From an uncultured Ruminococcus sp. (GTDB lineage: Bacteria > Bacillota > Clostridia > Oscillospirales > Ruminococcaceae), in the NCBI GenBank assembly GCA_947566125.1, contig CANOIR010000023.1, positions 1 through 34,528 on the forward strand: a stretch of 34,528 nt of DNA. The letters are read 5' to 3'. A program made the position numbers and the translations under genes. Positions 1 to 7,657 of the stretch are shown piece by piece. Below the pieces are notes generated by a model, which did not search any database, was not told the DNA's origin, and saw only the letters and a program-made list of their open reading frames with translations. Numbering within the stretch: position 1 is the stretch's first letter; every line of letters begins with the position of its first letter.

Positions 1-2
1 TA

Positions 3-2156
3 GGCAATAGTGATATTTTTTTGAACACATTAGTCAAAGAAATTTCTTTGACTAACGATGTTATCGATTGGTTATCAATAGCTAAAAGTACCGAAGAAAA
101 ATTAAATTATAATATTGATTCTTTTGAATTAATAGGAAAAGTTTTAACACAACAAAATATTGGAGAAATCCAAAATACAGATACTCTAATAAAAAGGGCT
201 GATTTTGTTAGTAATACTTTAAGTTCAGAAGTCGCAACTTATTTTAATGCAACAGAAGAAGCGGTGAAAAATAAGTTATATGATGAAACAATAAAAGAAT
301 TGGCTAAAAATACCAATACGGCAAGTATAGGAAAATCTACTTCATTGAATGAATTATCATTGTTCTTAATGGCTTTTGATGTTGGAACGAATGTTACAAA
401 GGCACTAATGAAAGATGAATTTCAAGCGTGGGATTCAGATATAAATGCTATTGTTATATCTGATATTCAAAATATAATGTTTGATGTTATAAAACAATCT
501 TATAATATGAATGAGGATGAGGGATTTTCTAATTATGAACACTCCAAGAAATTGATTGATTCTATAAATTTATATAACAGAATGACTATTGCAATGTTTT
601 CTAATCTCAAAAAATCAAACGAGAAATTTCAGATGTATGAAAAATCGTTTTCAGATACATGGGATAGCTTATGTGAAGAATCAGCAGAAAATTCATATAA
701 TTTATATTCATGTAATTTAGAAAGAGATGTTTGCTCTTTAGATGAATTTAAAGATAATTATAACAATGATGTTACAGGATTAATTGATATAGAAAGTTGC
801 AGAAAATATAATGATACTTTAGTTGTACCAGTTGAAGATGAAACTAAATCGTCTGAATTTGTGGAAATTACAGAAATTCCAACCGAACCCACCCCACAAA
901 CTTCTGCAATAGACTTAATCGACAAAACAATCCCTGAAATAATATCGCTTATGAATGGCGAATACCAGATTATACAAACAGAGATGGGCGGATATTATAA
1001 TGGAACTTACAACGGAATATTCTATATTCAAAATCAGTCGATATTTCCCGGAATGGAATTTTATGTTGAAACTCTTTTAAATGAATCCGTTGATTTTAAA
1101 GGCGGACAATCAACTGGTGAGGAAATACAAAGTAATGGATTAAGGAAAAATCTTGAAGCCGGAAAATATGCTTTAGATGCAATACAAGTCAATAAATCTG
1201 GAAAAGCTACTAATTCCATTAGTGCTAATATGGATTATATTGAATGCAGTAAGGCATTAAATAATTTTGATTGTATTCAAGGCAATGGTGGTTATATAGG
1301 AGGTTCACCGCTTTCTGCATTGTATACATACAATGAAAAAAATGCAAAAATCGAATTGCATTTCATAGCAACGTCAGAAATGTTTAACGCCTTTCGTTTA
1401 AGTGAAAATAACAAATTGTCATCTGAGCAAATGAAATCTTTTAACCCTTCAATCATGAATGTTGTTATAAGAAAGCCTAATGAAACAGAACAAACAACTC
1501 CACCAACTGAACCACCAACCGAACCTCAAACTACACCTCAAACCGAACCTACATCAGAACTAAAAATCGAAACAGGCAGGCTATCAGATAGTAATATAAA
1601 ACCCGAATGGCAGCACGTTATTTCATTAGATTTTGAATACCCGATATTTACAACAAGCGATAATTCATTAAAGGAATTTTTAGATACATCAGTAACAAAT
1701 GAAATTTTAGGCTATATGGCAACAGATTCGGATTATAATCTTTTTATCGGCGGAGGATTTGAATATGATATGCCTATAGACGGATATTTGTCTATAGAAG
1801 GGTGGATAAACAATCATCCAGAAGGCGGACAAGGGTATTTAGGCTGTGAAAATTACACGTTTTTTGTAGATTTAAAAAACAGAAAGGTATTATCATTAAA
1901 AGATTTATTCTCGGAATCAGAAGATTTAGTTTATAATGAGATACGGGCAAAAGCGAATAATTATAGTGATAAAAATATAGTTTGGGAAAGTTCTTTGAGT
2001 AACTATGACTATGAAAATTGTAAGTTCTTGCTTAATAAGGATAAATTGACACTTGTATTTAGTCCATATGAAGTATCTTCTGGTGTAGCCGGAACTGTAA
2101 AAATCGAAATACCTGTATCGGATATAAATTTAACTTGTGTAATCCCCGGAGTTTAA
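3..2156 (+). CDS. Large multidomain protein with DUF3298/RsiV-like C-terminal domain, 5' end outside window
   Basis: The frame is open from base 3, so the TTG at 21 is probably not the true start and the N-terminus is missing. Numbering from that TTG, the first ~270 residues are an acidic, mostly helical stretch with no membrane segment. A short Thr/Pro/Glu linker (~282-295) leads to a middle domain opening with a DLIDK..PEI motif. A second linker of repeated TEP/TTP units (~490-515) leads to a C-terminal domain of ~190 residues. That domain resembles DUF3298 (extracellular part of RsiV/PdaC-type proteins): an FFVDL..RKVLSLKDLF stretch, then LTLVFSPYEV and a closing IPVSDI. Such linkers normally join extracellular modules, so surface exposure is inferred; the anchor would be upstream. 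Similar linkers occur in the zinc-ribbon membrane proteins at 31,294-34,409. Function unknown. The domain assignment is from memory of the motif pattern. Confidence 0.7.
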   Translation, partial: GNSDIFLNTLVKEISLTNDVIDWLSIAKSTEEKLNYNIDSFELIGKVLTQQNIGEIQNTDTLIKRADFVSNTLSSEVATYFNATEEAVKNKLYDETIKELAKNTNTASIGKSTSLNELSLFLMAFDVGTNVTKALMKDEFQAWDSDINAIVISDIQNIMFDVIKQSYNMNEDEGFSNYEHSKKLIDSINLYNRMTIAMFSNLKKSNEKFQMYEKSFSDTWDSLCEESAENSYNLYSCNLERDVCSLDEFKDNYNNDVTGLIDIESCRKYNDTLVVPVEDETKSSEFVEITEIPTEPTPQTSAIDLIDKTIPEIISLMNGEYQIIQTEMGGYYNGTYNGIFYIQNQSIFPGMEFYVETLLNESVDFKGGQSTGEEIQSNGLRKNLEAGKYALDAIQVNKSGKATNSISANMDYIECSKALNNFDCIQGNGGYIGGSPLSALYTYNEKNAKIELHFIATSEMFNAFRLSENNKLSSEQMKSFNPSIMNVVIRKPNETEQTTPPTEPPTEPQTTPQTEPTSELKIETGRLSDSNIKPEWQHVISLDFEYPIFTTSDNSLKEFLDTSVTNEILGYMATDSDYNLFIGGGFEYDMPIDGYLSIEGWINNHPEGGQGYLGCENYTFFVDLKNRKVLSLKDLFSESEDLVYNEIRAKANNYSDKNIVWESSLSNYDYENCKFLLNKDKLTLVFSPYEVSSGVAGTVKIEIPVSDINLTCVIPGV

Positions 2157-2251
2157 ACTAATGGATTTCAAGGATAATATACAGAAGTATATGAAACAGT
2201 ATAAATTACTGTAACATAAAAAATTATAAAAACATAAAGGAGCGTTTAAAA

Positions 2252-2779
2252 ATGAAAAAACGGTATAACAAATTGGTGGCATATTTGCTGATGGACTTTT
2301 CAACTGTTGGTGTTGTAGCACTTCCATTAGGAGTAGTAGCATTTATTGCAACTTTAGCAACAGGAGAAAAAGAAAGTATTGTTATGGGTGCAAAAGGTTT
2401 ATTTATAGGTGTTTTTTGCTTACTTATTACATTTTTACTCACCTTGTACATAAACCACAGAACACCAAAAGGCGAACGTGTAGGAACTTGGTTTCGTGCA
2501 TGGTGGCTTGGATTTAAAATAGCTTTGAAAATTGCATTGTGCTGTACATTGATTCTGATACCAGCCATGTTAAAATGGAGTATCAATATTGCTTCATGTG
2601 ATGCGCCTTCAAATTGGAACAATGGAGAAAAATTTGTTTATGATGAAAATGGAAATACATACGAAGTGATGGATAATGAACATATTAAAGATAAAAATGG
2701 AAACTGGCACAAGGTATGGACTGATAGTAATGATTATAGATTTATAGAAATTAATGGAAACAAAGTTTATTTAAGATAA
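2252..2779 (+). CDS. Small membrane protein of unknown function
   Basis: 175 residues, preceded by a good AAAGGAG site 9 nt before the ATG. The N-terminal half has about three hydrophobic segments (roughly residues 18-37, 46-66 and 87-106). The C-terminal ~65 residues are hydrophilic and contain repeats of the form DENGN..YEV / DKNGNWHKVW / IEINGNKVYL, suggesting small beta-hairpin units. I do not recognise a family. It follows the large protein by 95 nt in the same direction and is closed by a strong hairpin, so the two could be cotranscribed cargo of the putative mobile element. Confidence 0.7.
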   Translation: MKKRYNKLVAYLLMDFSTVGVVALPLGVVAFIATLATGEKESIVMGAKGLFIGVFCLLITFLLTLYINHRTPKGERVGTWFRAWWLGFKIALKIALCCTLILIPAMLKWSINIASCDAPSNWNNGEKFVYDENGNTYEVMDNEHIKDKNGNWHKVWTDSNDYRFIEINGNKVYLR

Positions 2780-2808
2780 TATGTTTCCTTATCCCCAAAA
2801 ACAAAATA

Positions 2809-2858
2809 TTCAAAAAATCCCCGATATGTTCTTTCAAAACATATCGGGAATTTTTGAA
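2809..2858. terminator. Bidirectional intrinsic terminator
   Basis: Long near-perfect stem: 2809-2830 pairs with 2838-2858, including an 11-bp core (CCCGATATGTT/AACATATCGGG) flanked by A-runs on the left and T-runs on the right. It lies between convergent genes (ends at 2779 and 2888), so it can serve both strands. Confidence 0.85.
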
Positions 2859-2887
2859 TTATATTCACTAAGGGGTTAAGGAAAACT

Positions 2888-3781
2888 CTACTTCGCTATA
2901 GCTTCGTCCAGTTCTTCAAGATGTTTAATCCTAAGAGTAATTCTTGGGTGACTTGCAATCATTTTCTGAATTATGGAACTGTTATCGCCTAAAGAAATTT
3001 TTTCAAGCAGATACAAAGCTTCAATCATATCTGAATCATAACCAATGGAGTAAGAAAACATATCAGCTCTAAACTCATTTTTACGGCTGTTGACCGATAA
3101 AATCACCTGTAAACCAAAATTTAATATCCAGATGTAAACTTCAAAGCAGAGTTTCAATAAAAATATTAATATTGCAAGAAAACCACGTTTTCCATTAAAT
3201 GTACTCTGCACCCAATCAAGCAATAGTAAGAATAACCTTGTAATCATTACAAATATTGAAAAAATACCATTTCCAATAATAGCATATATAGTTGCCATTG
3301 TATCACCATGTACAAGGTGTGCTATTTCATGTCCGATAACTGCTTTTAGTTCTTCTTCTGTGAAAGTCTGCATTGCTCCTTTTGTAACTGCTATTGTTCG
3401 TCTGCCTAATGCCATTGCATTGACAGTCATGTTGTCAACAATGCAAATTTCAATTGTCCTTAGTCTTTTATATTTTTCTTTCGCATGTGCATAAACTTCG
3501 TCAAATAATGGCTGTAAATATTCGGTTTCACGTTTTGTTTCAAGGGGACGAACTCTATTTAATAATCTCAAAAGCTTCTCGCCTAAAGAACTAAATCCAA
3601 TAATAAGCGATATTGCATAAATGATAAACACAATTAAAAAACTTTCTGCCGTGCCACCCAATATCAAGGAAGAAATTACATAATAGAACAACGAACAAAC
3701 AAGGTAAATCGGGTTATTTTTCCAGAACAAAAACAGAAAATGTATACTTCTTTCAATATCATCAATTAATCTGTCAATCAT
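2888..3781 (-). CDS. HtpX-like M48 family membrane metalloprotease
   Basis: 297 residues, close to the usual HtpX length. Two N-terminal hydrophobic segments (~27-41, 46-63) precede the zinc-protease motif HEIAH at 151-155. Two more hydrophobic stretches follow (~166-190, 201-228), then NEFRAD with Glu236 as the likely third zinc ligand. This is the HtpX/M48B layout: a membrane-integral endopeptidase with its active site on the cytosolic face, known in the family for degrading damaged membrane proteins. An AGGGGGA ribosome site precedes the ATG. It sits 11 nt downstream of the coupling-protein gene on the same strand, so it is probably cotranscribed with it. Protease genes of this type are an uncommon but plausible cargo of mobile elements. 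Role here unknown. Confidence 0.88.
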   Translation of the reverse strand: MIDRLIDDIERSIHFLFLFWKNNPIYLVCSLFYYVISSLILGGTAESFLIVFIIYAISLIIGFSSLGEKLLRLLNRVRPLETKRETEYLQPLFDEVYAHAKEKYKRLRTIEICIVDNMTVNAMALGRRTIAVTKGAMQTFTEEELKAVIGHEIAHLVHGDTMATIYAIIGNGIFSIFVMITRLFLLLLDWVQSTFNGKRGFLAILIFLLKLCFEVYIWILNFGLQVILSVNSRKNEFRADMFSYSIGYDSDMIEALYLLEKISLGDNSSIIQKMIASHPRITLRIKHLEELDEAIAK

Positions 3782-3792
3782 AAGAAGTCCCC

Positions 3793-5157
3793 CTAAAACG
3801 GCTTATTTACATGCAATTTACTGTGAAAATATTCGTCTCTGGAAAGAAAAATGCCATATCCCGTTTGTAACTGTTTTATTTCATCGGGGTGGTATAAAAA
3901 TTCACGCACTCTCCTTGCCGAACCGAAACCCGTCTGCGTTGTGTCAAGTCCTTTTTGCTGTAATTGATATGTCACTTCCATGGTCTGTCTTGTTCCTAAG
4001 ATATTAGCCCAATTTTCAGAATTTACTGCACTATTCTGACGTAATACAAGATAATTATTGCAATTTTCAATAATTTGCTGTGTAAAATCTTCATCTTCTG
4101 CACTTGCAAGGTCGGAAAGGCTTTGCGTTGCCAAAACACAAGTAACATTTGCACTTCTGGACTTGTTCACAAGGTCTATAAGCGTTTTTGAAGCATATAC
4201 ATTGATTTCATCGAATAGGAAAAATGTTCGGTTGCCATTTTTAAAACGCTGACTTATTGCCTTTTTGCTGTCAATCAGGACTAATCGCCCAAAAGCTGGT
4301 GATATTTCGGGATAAATAAGAGGATTTAATACAAATAAAATAATTGCCTTTTCTTTCAAGGCTGTTGCAATGTCAATTCCTGTATCGGAAAAAAGTTCTC
4401 CGAGTTCACTTTCTGCTATGGTTGAAAATCTTGCAATTGAATTTTCTGCAATTTTTCCTGATGTCTTTGCAATTTCCAAATTTTCTAAATGCTTTTCTTT
4501 AGAAATTCTTTTTTCTTTCACTAACTGCATTGACAGTGACGAAAATTTATCCAGTTCCATATGTTTGACAATCGTTTGAAATGAAAGCGGAATTTTCGCC
4601 TTGTTCATAAGAAAAATCAATCTTTGCAAATAACGTTCCGCATTTACCTTATAATGTTCCTCTGACCAGTTCGTCATATTTATCAGCATATCTTTTGCAA
4701 CAGTTGGAGAGGTATTGCAAAATGGATTGTACGTATCAGACAATAACGGATTTGTTAAATTAATACAATACATTTTCTTGTTATACTGCTTATTTAACTG
4801 TGTTAGAATGTCCAAAATACTGTCCTTTCCAGTATCTCCTTTCCCGTCAACAATCAGCATTGGGAAGGCTTTTTTCATACAGTTCTGCATATAATTGCTG
4901 AGTGCAACGGTTTTTCCACTTCCAGTTGTTCCGCAAACAAAAATATGCTTTGCATTATCATAACAGTAAACAGGCTTTTTTCCATTAATGCCTAATAATG
5001 TAGAATTGGATTCATTTAAATTTTTCTGTTTCATCTTATGTTTAACCCTCTTGAAATCACGACGAAAATTGAACAGTTTTCGCATAAAAACGGTTTGTCT
5101 ACAACTATGAATAATAATGCAGACTGGAATTGTAAAAATTAAAATCTTTAAAATCAA
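3793..5157 (-). CDS. VirD4/TraG-like coupling ATPase of a mobile element
   Basis: 454 residues from a TTG at 5157. A short hydrophobic segment (residues 2-18) is followed by a basic linker, then an AAA/FtsK-like ATPase domain with Walker A GTTGSGKT at 76-83, Walker B FFLFDE near 310, and a following VLATQSLSDL sensor-type motif. The layout fits a type IV coupling protein, which pumps DNA or links a relaxosome to a conjugation channel. At 454 residues it is shorter than many TraG proteins and has only one membrane segment instead of two. The TTG has no convincing ribosome site. A strong GGAGGTGA site serves an ATG at 5197 in another frame (see the ORF at 5105-5197), so the N-terminus may be frameshifted. 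Neighbours are a replication-relaxation protein upstream and the M48 protease downstream. Confidence 0.82.
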   Translation of the reverse strand: MILKILIFTIPVCIIIHSCRQTVFMRKLFNFRRDFKRVKHKMKQKNLNESNSTLLGINGKKPVYCYDNAKHIFVCGTTGSGKTVALSNYMQNCMKKAFPMLIVDGKGDTGKDSILDILTQLNKQYNKKMYCINLTNPLLSDTYNPFCNTSPTVAKDMLINMTNWSEEHYKVNAERYLQRLIFLMNKAKIPLSFQTIVKHMELDKFSSLSMQLVKEKRISKEKHLENLEIAKTSGKIAENSIARFSTIAESELGELFSDTGIDIATALKEKAIILFVLNPLIYPEISPAFGRLVLIDSKKAISQRFKNGNRTFFLFDEINVYASKTLIDLVNKSRSANVTCVLATQSLSDLASAEDEDFTQQIIENCNNYLVLRQNSAVNSENWANILGTRQTMEVTYQLQQKGLDTTQTGFGSARRVREFLYHPDEIKQLQTGYGIFLSRDEYFHSKLHVNKPF

Positions 5158-5197
5158 CTGATATTTTTGAAGTCCGTTCTAACAGATAAAAAATCAT
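5105..5197 (-). other. 30-codon ORF at the start of the coupling-protein gene: leader peptide or frameshifted true N-terminus
   Basis: The ATG at 5197 has the only strong ribosome site in front of the coupling protein (GGAGGTGA, 7 nt upstream). It opens a 30-codon frame ending at TAG 5105-5107, overlapping the coupling-protein frame. Removing one A from the AAAAA run near 5168-5172 would join the two frames into one protein beginning MIFYLLERTSKYQLILKILI. Either this copy carries a slippage frameshift, or the short ORF couples translation. Confidence 0.5.
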
Positions 5198-5277
5198 TGT
5201 CAGTCACCTCCAAATAATTTTATTTGTTACAGTATATTCATTAAAATATATTTCAATGATACAAGCTATAAATTTTA

Positions 5278-5910
5278 TTATTTTAAACTGTTTATATAAT
5301 CTGTTATTTGCTGTAATGAATGCACCTGTATATTCGTGTAGTATTGCTGGCTATCCGTCAATGTCTGTAAAATGGCTTGCTGTGAATTTGGTACTATCCA
5401 GATTTGAGTATCATACTCCATAAAATTATCTTTTATAATATTGAGCAGACGTGTTTTAGCTTTCTTTGTAAGTTCGACTTCTACACAATAAGTCATTTCG
5501 TCTTTTGTAAATATAAAATCGGGTCTGTGTTTTCGTACTCCAAAACCGTCCAATTGATGAAGTTGTTTTTCTGTTTTGATGTCCTGCAAGGACAAACCCT
5601 CTTTATGAATGAAATAAATTGCTGTATCTAAAACTGTTCTGTCATGTATGATTTGTTCAATCTTGACTTTTTCTTTACCCGTTCCAACGTGTATTAAAGA
5701 TTTACCCTTAGCTGTTAAAAAATAAATACTCGGCACACCATACAAAAATTTTCTGCGTTTCAGATATCCTGATTCAATTAGAATTTTCAATCTTCTGTCT
5801 GTTGCTATCTGTCCCGAAAAACCTGCTAACCATCGAATGTGCTTACTTCCACACGCTCTAAAACGGTCAACCTCTCTTAAAATGAGTTCGTCTCTCTCTG
5901 TCACTCTCAC
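5278..5910 (-). CDS. Replication-relaxation family protein (Replic_Relax-like)
   Basis: A longer reading starts at GTG 5919, but the AAAGGAGG ribosome site abuts that codon. The GTG at 5910 is 8 nt from it and gives a normal start, so I chose 5910 (210 residues, MRVTERDELILREV...). The N-terminal third looks like a winged helix (RACGSKHIRWLAG... TDRRLKILIESGYLKRR...). The second half has an HRPDFIF and CVEVELTKKAK pattern, an endonuclease-like fold motif. This matches PF13814-type proteins found on plasmids and integrative elements of Firmicutes and tied to plasmid replication or relaxation. It is the first gene of a minus-strand group with the coupling ATPase and lies next to a large palindrome that could be its DNA target. 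Family call from memory of the pattern. Confidence 0.75.
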   Translation of the reverse strand: MRVTERDELILREVDRFRACGSKHIRWLAGFSGQIATDRRLKILIESGYLKRRKFLYGVPSIYFLTAKGKSLIHVGTGKEKVKIEQIIHDRTVLDTAIYFIHKEGLSLQDIKTEKQLHQLDGFGVRKHRPDFIFTKDEMTYCVEVELTKKAKTRLLNIIKDNFMEYDTQIWIVPNSQQAILQTLTDSQQYYTNIQVHSLQQITDYINSLK

Positions 5911-5948
5911 CTGTTCCACCTCCTTTAATAATAAAAAATAAATAATAA

Positions 5949-6141
5949 GAATAGAAATAAAAATAAATAATATTACTTGCTCTGCATACGATATATTTCA
6001 AATATAATTTATTATATGTATTGCACGATGTTAGTGTGGGGTCTCGTATGAAATAGGAGACCCCACACTAATATCGGCGATTGAAATACAGCATATTTGC
6101 AGAGCTTCTTTATGTTTTATTATTTATTTTTATTTCTATTC
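5949..6141. repeat. Large nested palindrome, candidate origin of transfer or replication
   Basis: Four sets of arms share one centre near 6045: 5949-5972 with 6118-6141 (24 bp, perfect); 5979-5986 with 6098-6105 (GCTCTGCA/TGCAGAGC); 5994-6001 with 6081-6088 (TATTTCAA/TTGAAATA); and a GC-rich inner stem 6026-6045 with 6057-6076 (20 bp, one G·T) around an 11-nt loop. Farther out, GGTGGAACAGG, which spans the start of the relaxation gene (complement of 5910-5920), is repeated inverted at 6179-6189, again about the same centre. The gene-free stretch 5911-6269 is thus mostly one decayed inverted duplication. Confidence 0.85.
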
Positions 6142-6230
6142 ATTGTCTAATATAATTAGAACACTTTTGTCATGGGTCGGTGGAACAGGGGAGAAAGAAA
6201 AATTAAATAAAAACAAAGCTTTATATAAAA

Positions 6231-6257
6231 AACTGGAGCTTGTAAAAAGCTCCAGTT
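6231..6257 (-). terminator. Intrinsic terminator of the lysophospholipase-like gene
   Basis: Perfect 10-bp stem AACTGGAGCT (6231-6240) with AGCTCCAGTT (6248-6257) around a 7-nt loop. Read on the minus strand it is followed by a T-run, 13 nt after the stop codon of the hydrolase gene. Confidence 0.9.
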
Positions 6258-6269
6258 AATCATATATAT

Positions 6270-7205
6270 TCAATTATTACTTGTGTGGAAATCAAAGAAT
6301 GAAAGCACATCATTATATATTTCTTTACGATTTGTTTCATTTAAAAGTTCATGTCTTGCACCACTATATAATTTCATACTGACATTACAATCAGATTCGG
6401 AAAGTTTGCGGAAAACTTTATATACACCTTTTCCGTAATCGCCTACAGGATCCATATCACCAGATATTATAAATGTCGGTAGGTCTTTAATATATGATGA
6501 ATACCATTCAGCATTTGAAACATATTGTAATACACCCATAAGATTTTCATAACCATTGAGAGTAAAGTTGAAGTTGCATTTTTTATCAGCATCATACTTT
6601 TCAACAATAGCTTTATCTCTTGAAATCCAATCATGTTCACTTTGAAAATTGGAAACTTTTTTATTGTAATATCCAAACGCTAATTTATAGACCTTATCGC
6701 TTCTAAATTTCTCACCATGAACTTTCTTAACTGCATCAATGACATTTATCATCTTATCTATACCAAACATACCTCCGCTTGTGCCACAGAAAATAGCTCC
6801 GGTTAAACATTCGCCGTGAAGTACGCTGTATGCTCTGGCAATAAAACTGCCCATACTATGACCAAATAAAAAGTAAGGAATATCTTTATAGGTTTCTTTC
6901 ATTATTTTAGTAAGTGTATATAAATCTTCTACAGCATTTTTCCAACCGTTTTTAGGCGAAAAATATCCCAGTTCATCATCTGTATTTACACTGTTTCCAT
7001 GTCCGAGATGGTCATTACCACAAACTATAAATCCGTGTTCTGACATGAATTCAGCAAAGTCTAAGTATCTTCCAAAGTATTCACACATACCATGTGAAAC
7101 TTGTATAATACCTTTAATTTCTGTATTAGGTATTATTATTTCGTATGAAATCTGATGAACATTATCTGCGCTTTTAAATGTTCCCTTTTGATGTTTATAA
7201 TTCAT
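6270..7205 (-). CDS. Alpha/beta hydrolase, lysophospholipase/monoacylglycerol lipase-like
   Basis: 311 residues, typical for the PldB/monoglyceride-lipase group (serine aminopeptidase S33 / Hydrolase_4). It shows the oxyanion HG motif with a CEYFGRYLDFAEFM stretch (from ~39), NDHLGHGNS at 65-72, the nucleophile elbow GHSMG (115-119, Ser117), a GDMDPVGD segment carrying the likely catalytic Asp, and GARHELLNE with the catalytic His near the C-terminus. There is no signal peptide, so a cytosolic enzyme cleaving acyl chains from lysophospholipids or monoglycerides is expected; the exact substrate is not shown by sequence. It is monocistronic, with its own promoter (7275-7303) and terminator (6231-6257). 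It looks like cargo between the mobility genes and the recombinase. Confidence 0.9.
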   Translation of the reverse strand: MNYKHQKGTFKSADNVHQISYEIIIPNTEIKGIIQVSHGMCEYFGRYLDFAEFMSEHGFIVCGNDHLGHGNSVNTDDELGYFSPKNGWKNAVEDLYTLTKIMKETYKDIPYFLFGHSMGSFIARAYSVLHGECLTGAIFCGTSGGMFGIDKMINVIDAVKKVHGEKFRSDKVYKLAFGYYNKKVSNFQSEHDWISRDKAIVEKYDADKKCNFNFTLNGYENLMGVLQYVSNAEWYSSYIKDLPTFIISGDMDPVGDYGKGVYKVFRKLSESDCNVSMKLYSGARHELLNETNRKEIYNDVLSFFDFHTSNN

Positions 7206-7274
7206 ATTATTATAATCCTTTCACTTATCATGGTTTAATTTAATAATATATCTTTTAATATTATTTATAATATA

Positions 7275-7303
7275 ATAATAGCATATTCCATTTACCATGT
7301 CAA
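7275..7303 (-). promoter_or_regulatory. Sigma-A-type promoter for the hydrolase gene
   Basis: On the minus strand TTGACA (7298-7303), 17-nt spacer, TATTAT (7275-7280); five of six matches at -10. About 70 nt upstream of the start codon at 7205. Confidence 0.8.
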
Positions 7304-7328
7304 CTTATAAAAATGTTTGCAAATACAG

Positions 7329-7357
7329 TTGACAAGTGCACTTCCGCTTATGAATAT
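7329..7357 (+). promoter_or_regulatory. Possible promoter toward the recombinase genes
   Basis: TTGACA at 7329-7334 followed after 17 nt by GAATAT, a weak -10. The two divergent -35 boxes form an inverted repeat (TGTCAAC 7298-7304, GTTGACA 7328-7334). About 80 nt upstream of the 55-codon ORF. Confidence 0.4.
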
Positions 7358-7436
7358 ATTGTACCATAACAAAAATATTGAATAAAAGACAAGCAATACT
7401 ACATACCTATTATAATAGAGATAGGAGGGTATTATA

Positions 7437-7604
7437 TTGTCAAGAAAACAAATTATACATGGCAAAAATCTATTTCAAAGCAAAGATGAAAAGGAACGTA
7501 TACAGAATTACACAAAAAAATGGATAGATATAATAAATCAGAATGAAGCAAATCAAATTGACAGAAAATGTAAAAAACCTCTTTACAAATCGGGTTTATT
7601 ATAG
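7437..7604 (+). CDS. Small hypothetical protein upstream of the recombinase
   Basis: 55 residues from a TTG with a strong AGGAGGG site 7 nt upstream; no other start fits that site. The product is hydrophilic and basic (MSRKQIIHGKNLFQSKDE..., later IQNYTKKWIDIINQNE), probably helical, with two cysteines near the end. No family recognised. It precedes the serine recombinase by 53 nt in the same direction. It may be a small partner or regulator of the recombinase, an inference from position only. Confidence 0.6.
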   Translation: MSRKQIIHGKNLFQSKDEKERIQNYTKKWIDIINQNEANQIDRKCKKPLYKSGLL

Positions 7605-7637
7605 TATTATAAGTATATATAAAGCCGATTTGTTTTT
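7585..7637 (+). terminator. Hairpin with T-run before the recombinase: attenuator or weak terminator
   Basis: ACAAATCGG (7585-7593) pairs with CCGATTTGT (7625-7633) and is followed by four more Ts. Inner TTTAT and ATAAA segments can extend the stem. It overlaps the end of the 55-codon ORF and lies just ahead of the recombinase ribosome site, so read-through would set recombinase expression. Confidence 0.5.
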
Positions 7638-7657
7638 ATCAAATCCGAAAGGAGAAG

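Noticed and set aside
2224..2622. 132-codon minus-strand open frame over the small membrane protein
   Set aside because: The plus frame has a strong ribosome site and coherent membrane segments; the minus frame lacks both and would be antisense to it.
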